Origin: Treponema sp.
GTDB lineage: Bacteria; Spirochaetota; Spirochaetia; Treponematales; Breznakiellaceae
NCBI GenBank assembly: GCA_031282065.1
Contig: JAITEL010000149.1
Coordinates: 1-33,459 of the forward strand
Length of the DNA: 33,459 nucleotides
Direction: 5' to 3'
The notes below the pieces were generated by a model. The model searched no databases. It saw nothing but the letters and a program-made list of their open reading frames with translations, and was not told the DNA's origin. Positions within the stretch are counted from its first letter, which is position 1; every line of letters begins with the position of its first letter. This document shows positions 31,936 to 33,459 of the stretch, in pieces. The translations under genes were made by a program, and so were the position numbers.

Positions 31936-33459
31936 ATGACATCGACGATGCTTCACCGCCCCAGGACCAGGGCTGCTTCCCGGAGGGCCCTGCCCCTGTT
32001 CGCGGCAGTTTTGTGGTGGGCGGCGCTGCCGCTCCCGGGGCTTTCCGCGCAGCAGAAATACGCCCTGGTAATCGGGAACGGGGCCTATACGGGCATTACC
32101 CGGCTGAACAACCCGGTGAATGACGCCGGCGACATAAGCGCGGCCCTGCGGGGCCTGGGCTTTACCGTGGATCAGCTGACCAATGCGGGCCGGGTGCAGA
32201 TGGAAGAAGCGGTCATACGGCTCAAGAACCGCCTGGCTGCGGCCCAGGGGTCTTACGGCTTTTTCTATTATGCGGGCCACGGGGTGCAGTCGGAGGGCGA
32301 AAATTACCTGATACCGGTGGATGCGAACATCCCCAGCGAGGCGTACCTGCGGGACCGGACGGTGTCCATGCAGGCGGTCCTGGAGGAGCTGAATGAGGCG
32401 GGGAACGTTCTGAACATCGTGGTGCTGGACGCCTGCCGGGACAACCCCTTCAGCTGGAAACGGAGCGGCAGCCGGGGCCTTCAGGTGGTAACTCACCAGC
32501 CCGCGGACAGCATCATCGTGTACGCCACCAGCGCGGGCAGTACCGCCGCGGACGGAGAAGGCAGGAACGGGCTTTTTACCACCCACCTTTTGAACAACCT
32601 GAAAAAGCCGGACTTGAGCGTCCGGGACGTGTTTGACAGAACCGGCGCGGACGTGCGCCGGGCCTCAGGCGGCAGCCAGATACCGGCCATCTATTCGCAG
32701 TTTTTTGATGTGGCGTATTTGGGAAACAGGCCCGCCGCCGCGGTACAGCCGGTTCCCGCGCCCGTAAAACCCGCGCCGGCGAGCGCGGCGCAAAGTACAA
32801 TAAAACCCGCGCTGCAGCCAGGCCCCGCGCCCGCGCCGGTACAGCCTGCGGTGAAGCCGCAGCCGGCGACCGAGGCATGGTCCCTGATCCGTACCCTCTC
32901 CGGGCATAGCGAATCGGTTAGGTCCGTGGCCTACAGCCCCGACGGCAGGCGGATCGCCTCGGCGTCGTATGATCACACCATCAGGATCTGGGACGCGGAA
33001 ACCGGGGCGCCTCTCCGCACCCTCTCCGGGCATAGCGGCTCGGTTCATTCCGCGGCCTTTAGCCCCGACGGCAGGCGGATCGCCTCGGCGGGGGCGGAAG
33101 ATATGGCCGTCAGGATCTGGGACACGGAAACCGGGGCGCTTCTCCGCACCCTCTCCGGGCATCGCGCCGTGGTTCTGTCTGCGGCCTTTAGCCCCGACGG
33201 CAGGCGGATCGCATCGGGGGCGGATGATAAGACCGTCAGGATCTGGGACGCGGAAACCGGGGCGCTTCTCCGCACCCTCTCCGGGCATAGAGACTTGGTT
33301 CGTTCCGTGATCTTTAGCCCTGGCGGCAGGCGGATCGCCTCAGGGTCGTGGGATAAGACCGTCAGGATCTGGGACGCGGAAACCGGGGCGCTTCTCCGCA
33401 CCCTCTCCGGGCATAGTATCAGTATTGCTTCCGAGGCCTTTAGCCCCGACGGCAGGCGG
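31936..33459 (+). CDS. Exported caspase-fold peptidase with WD40 repeats (partial, runs off the window)
   Basis: Reading frame open from the ATG at 31936 to the window end, 508 residues so far. GGAGG lies 9 nt upstream. Residues 1-38 look like a signal peptide ending LPLPGLSA before Gln, so the protein is probably secreted or periplasmic. Residues 41-262 are a C14 caspase/metacaspase p20-like domain: KYALVIGNGAY, LNNPVNDAGDISAALRGLGF, the catalytic His115 in YYAGHG and Cys167 in VVLDACRDNPF, followed by IVYATSAGSTAADG. A Pro/Ala-rich linker (about 265-313) leads to WD40 repeats of 42-43 residues (LSGHxxxVxSxAxSPDGRRIASxxxDxxVRIWDAETGA). The region is visibly more GC-rich than the rest of the window. 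Substrates are unknown. Confidence 0.88.
   Translation, partial: MTSTMLHRPRTRAASRRALPLFAAVLWWAALPLPGLSAQQKYALVIGNGAYTGITRLNNPVNDAGDISAALRGLGFTVDQLTNAGRVQMEEAVIRLKNRLAAAQGSYGFFYYAGHGVQSEGENYLIPVDANIPSEAYLRDRTVSMQAVLEELNEAGNVLNIVVLDACRDNPFSWKRSGSRGLQVVTHQPADSIIVYATSAGSTAADGEGRNGLFTTHLLNNLKKPDLSVRDVFDRTGADVRRASGGSQIPAIYSQFFDVAYLGNRPAAAVQPVPAPVKPAPASAAQSTIKPALQPGPAPAPVQPAVKPQPATEAWSLIRTLSGHSESVRSVAYSPDGRRIASASYDHTIRIWDAETGAPLRTLSGHSGSVHSAAFSPDGRRIASAGAEDMAVRIWDTETGALLRTLSGHRAVVLSAAFSPDGRRIASGADDKTVRIWDAETGALLRTLSGHRDLVRSVIFSPGGRRIASGSWDKTVRIWDAETGALLRTLSGHSISIASEAFSPDGRR
32896..33459 (+). repeat. Tandem near-identical 126-bp repeats encoding WD40 units
   Basis: The sequence CTCTCCGGGCAT recurs at 32896, 33022, 33151, 33277 and 33403: spacings of 126, 129, 126 and 126 bp (42, 43, 42, 42 codons). 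Blocks such as GACGGCAGGCGGATCGC and GACGCGGAAACCGGGGCGC are identical in several copies. The differences concentrate in the blade loops. The fifth copy is cut by the window end. Such high DNA identity suggests recent expansion or gene conversion. Confidence 0.9.

Noticed and set aside
31703-31942. Minus-strand 79-codon frame with heptad-like repeats (FHASVSL type)
   Set aside because: The heptad follows from the 21-bp DNA period; the frame breaks at the 20-bp step near 31719, has no ribosome-binding site, and runs into the leader of the caspase gene.
32665-33401. Long minus-strand frames antisense to the WD40 repeats
   Set aside because: They are shadows of the GC-rich repeats; the + strand frame encodes clear WD40 and caspase motifs.

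Overview
The window looks like chromosomal DNA from a Treponema-type spirochaete, probably of the free-living or gut kind rather than T. pallidum. The basis is a spirochaetal flagellar cluster (flgB-flgC-fliE-fliF-fliG-fliH-fliI-fliJ) behind hslVU, two paralogous FlaA periplasmic-filament sheath proteins, and a compact division cluster that lacks many usual mur genes. The species cannot be fixed from the sequence alone.

Layout. (1) 1-3363, + strand: dispersed inverted repeats, then a promoter, a cobalamin riboswitch, a small lipoprotein and a TonB-dependent outer-membrane receptor, which together form a B12-controlled uptake operon. (2) 3438-4073, + strand: pth, which converges on the flagellar genes at a hairpin. 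(3) 4153-27289, - strand: one long, tightly packed gene train. In transcription order it runs: a possible 34-residue membrane peptide, rsmH, ftsL-like, murF, mraY, ftsW, ftsQ, ftsA, ftsZ, a shortened Xer recombinase, a TPR protein, dprA, topA, a small ORF, hslV, hslU, flgB, flgC, fliE, fliF, fliG, fliH, fliI, fliJ. Many junctions overlap or are within 15 nt. A sigma28-like promoter sits directly before flgB, so the motility genes can be controlled separately from the division and DNA genes. (4) 27290-28529: a gene-poor stretch holding a frameshifted IS1-family transposase relic and a strong terminator. (5) 28529-31046, - strand: a two-gene flaA-like operon with its own sigma70-like promoter, and a membrane-anchored periplasmic-binding-fold protein. 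(6) 31047-33459: about 0.9 kb without a convincing gene, containing an array of TGCGTC/GACGCA hexamers spaced about 21 bp, followed by a GC-rich, exported caspase-fold protein with near-identical WD40 repeats that runs off the window.

The most unusual items are the 21-bp-phased hexamer array in front of the caspase/WD40 gene, the ftsA start region (no normal start; a CTG with a perfect Shine-Dalgarno, or a one-base lesion), the Xer gene with an in-frame internal deletion, the unannotatable-looking 34-codon ORF with a perfect ribosome-binding site before rsmH, and the precisely placed promoter/riboswitch pair. All calls rest on reading the sequence; no database search was run.
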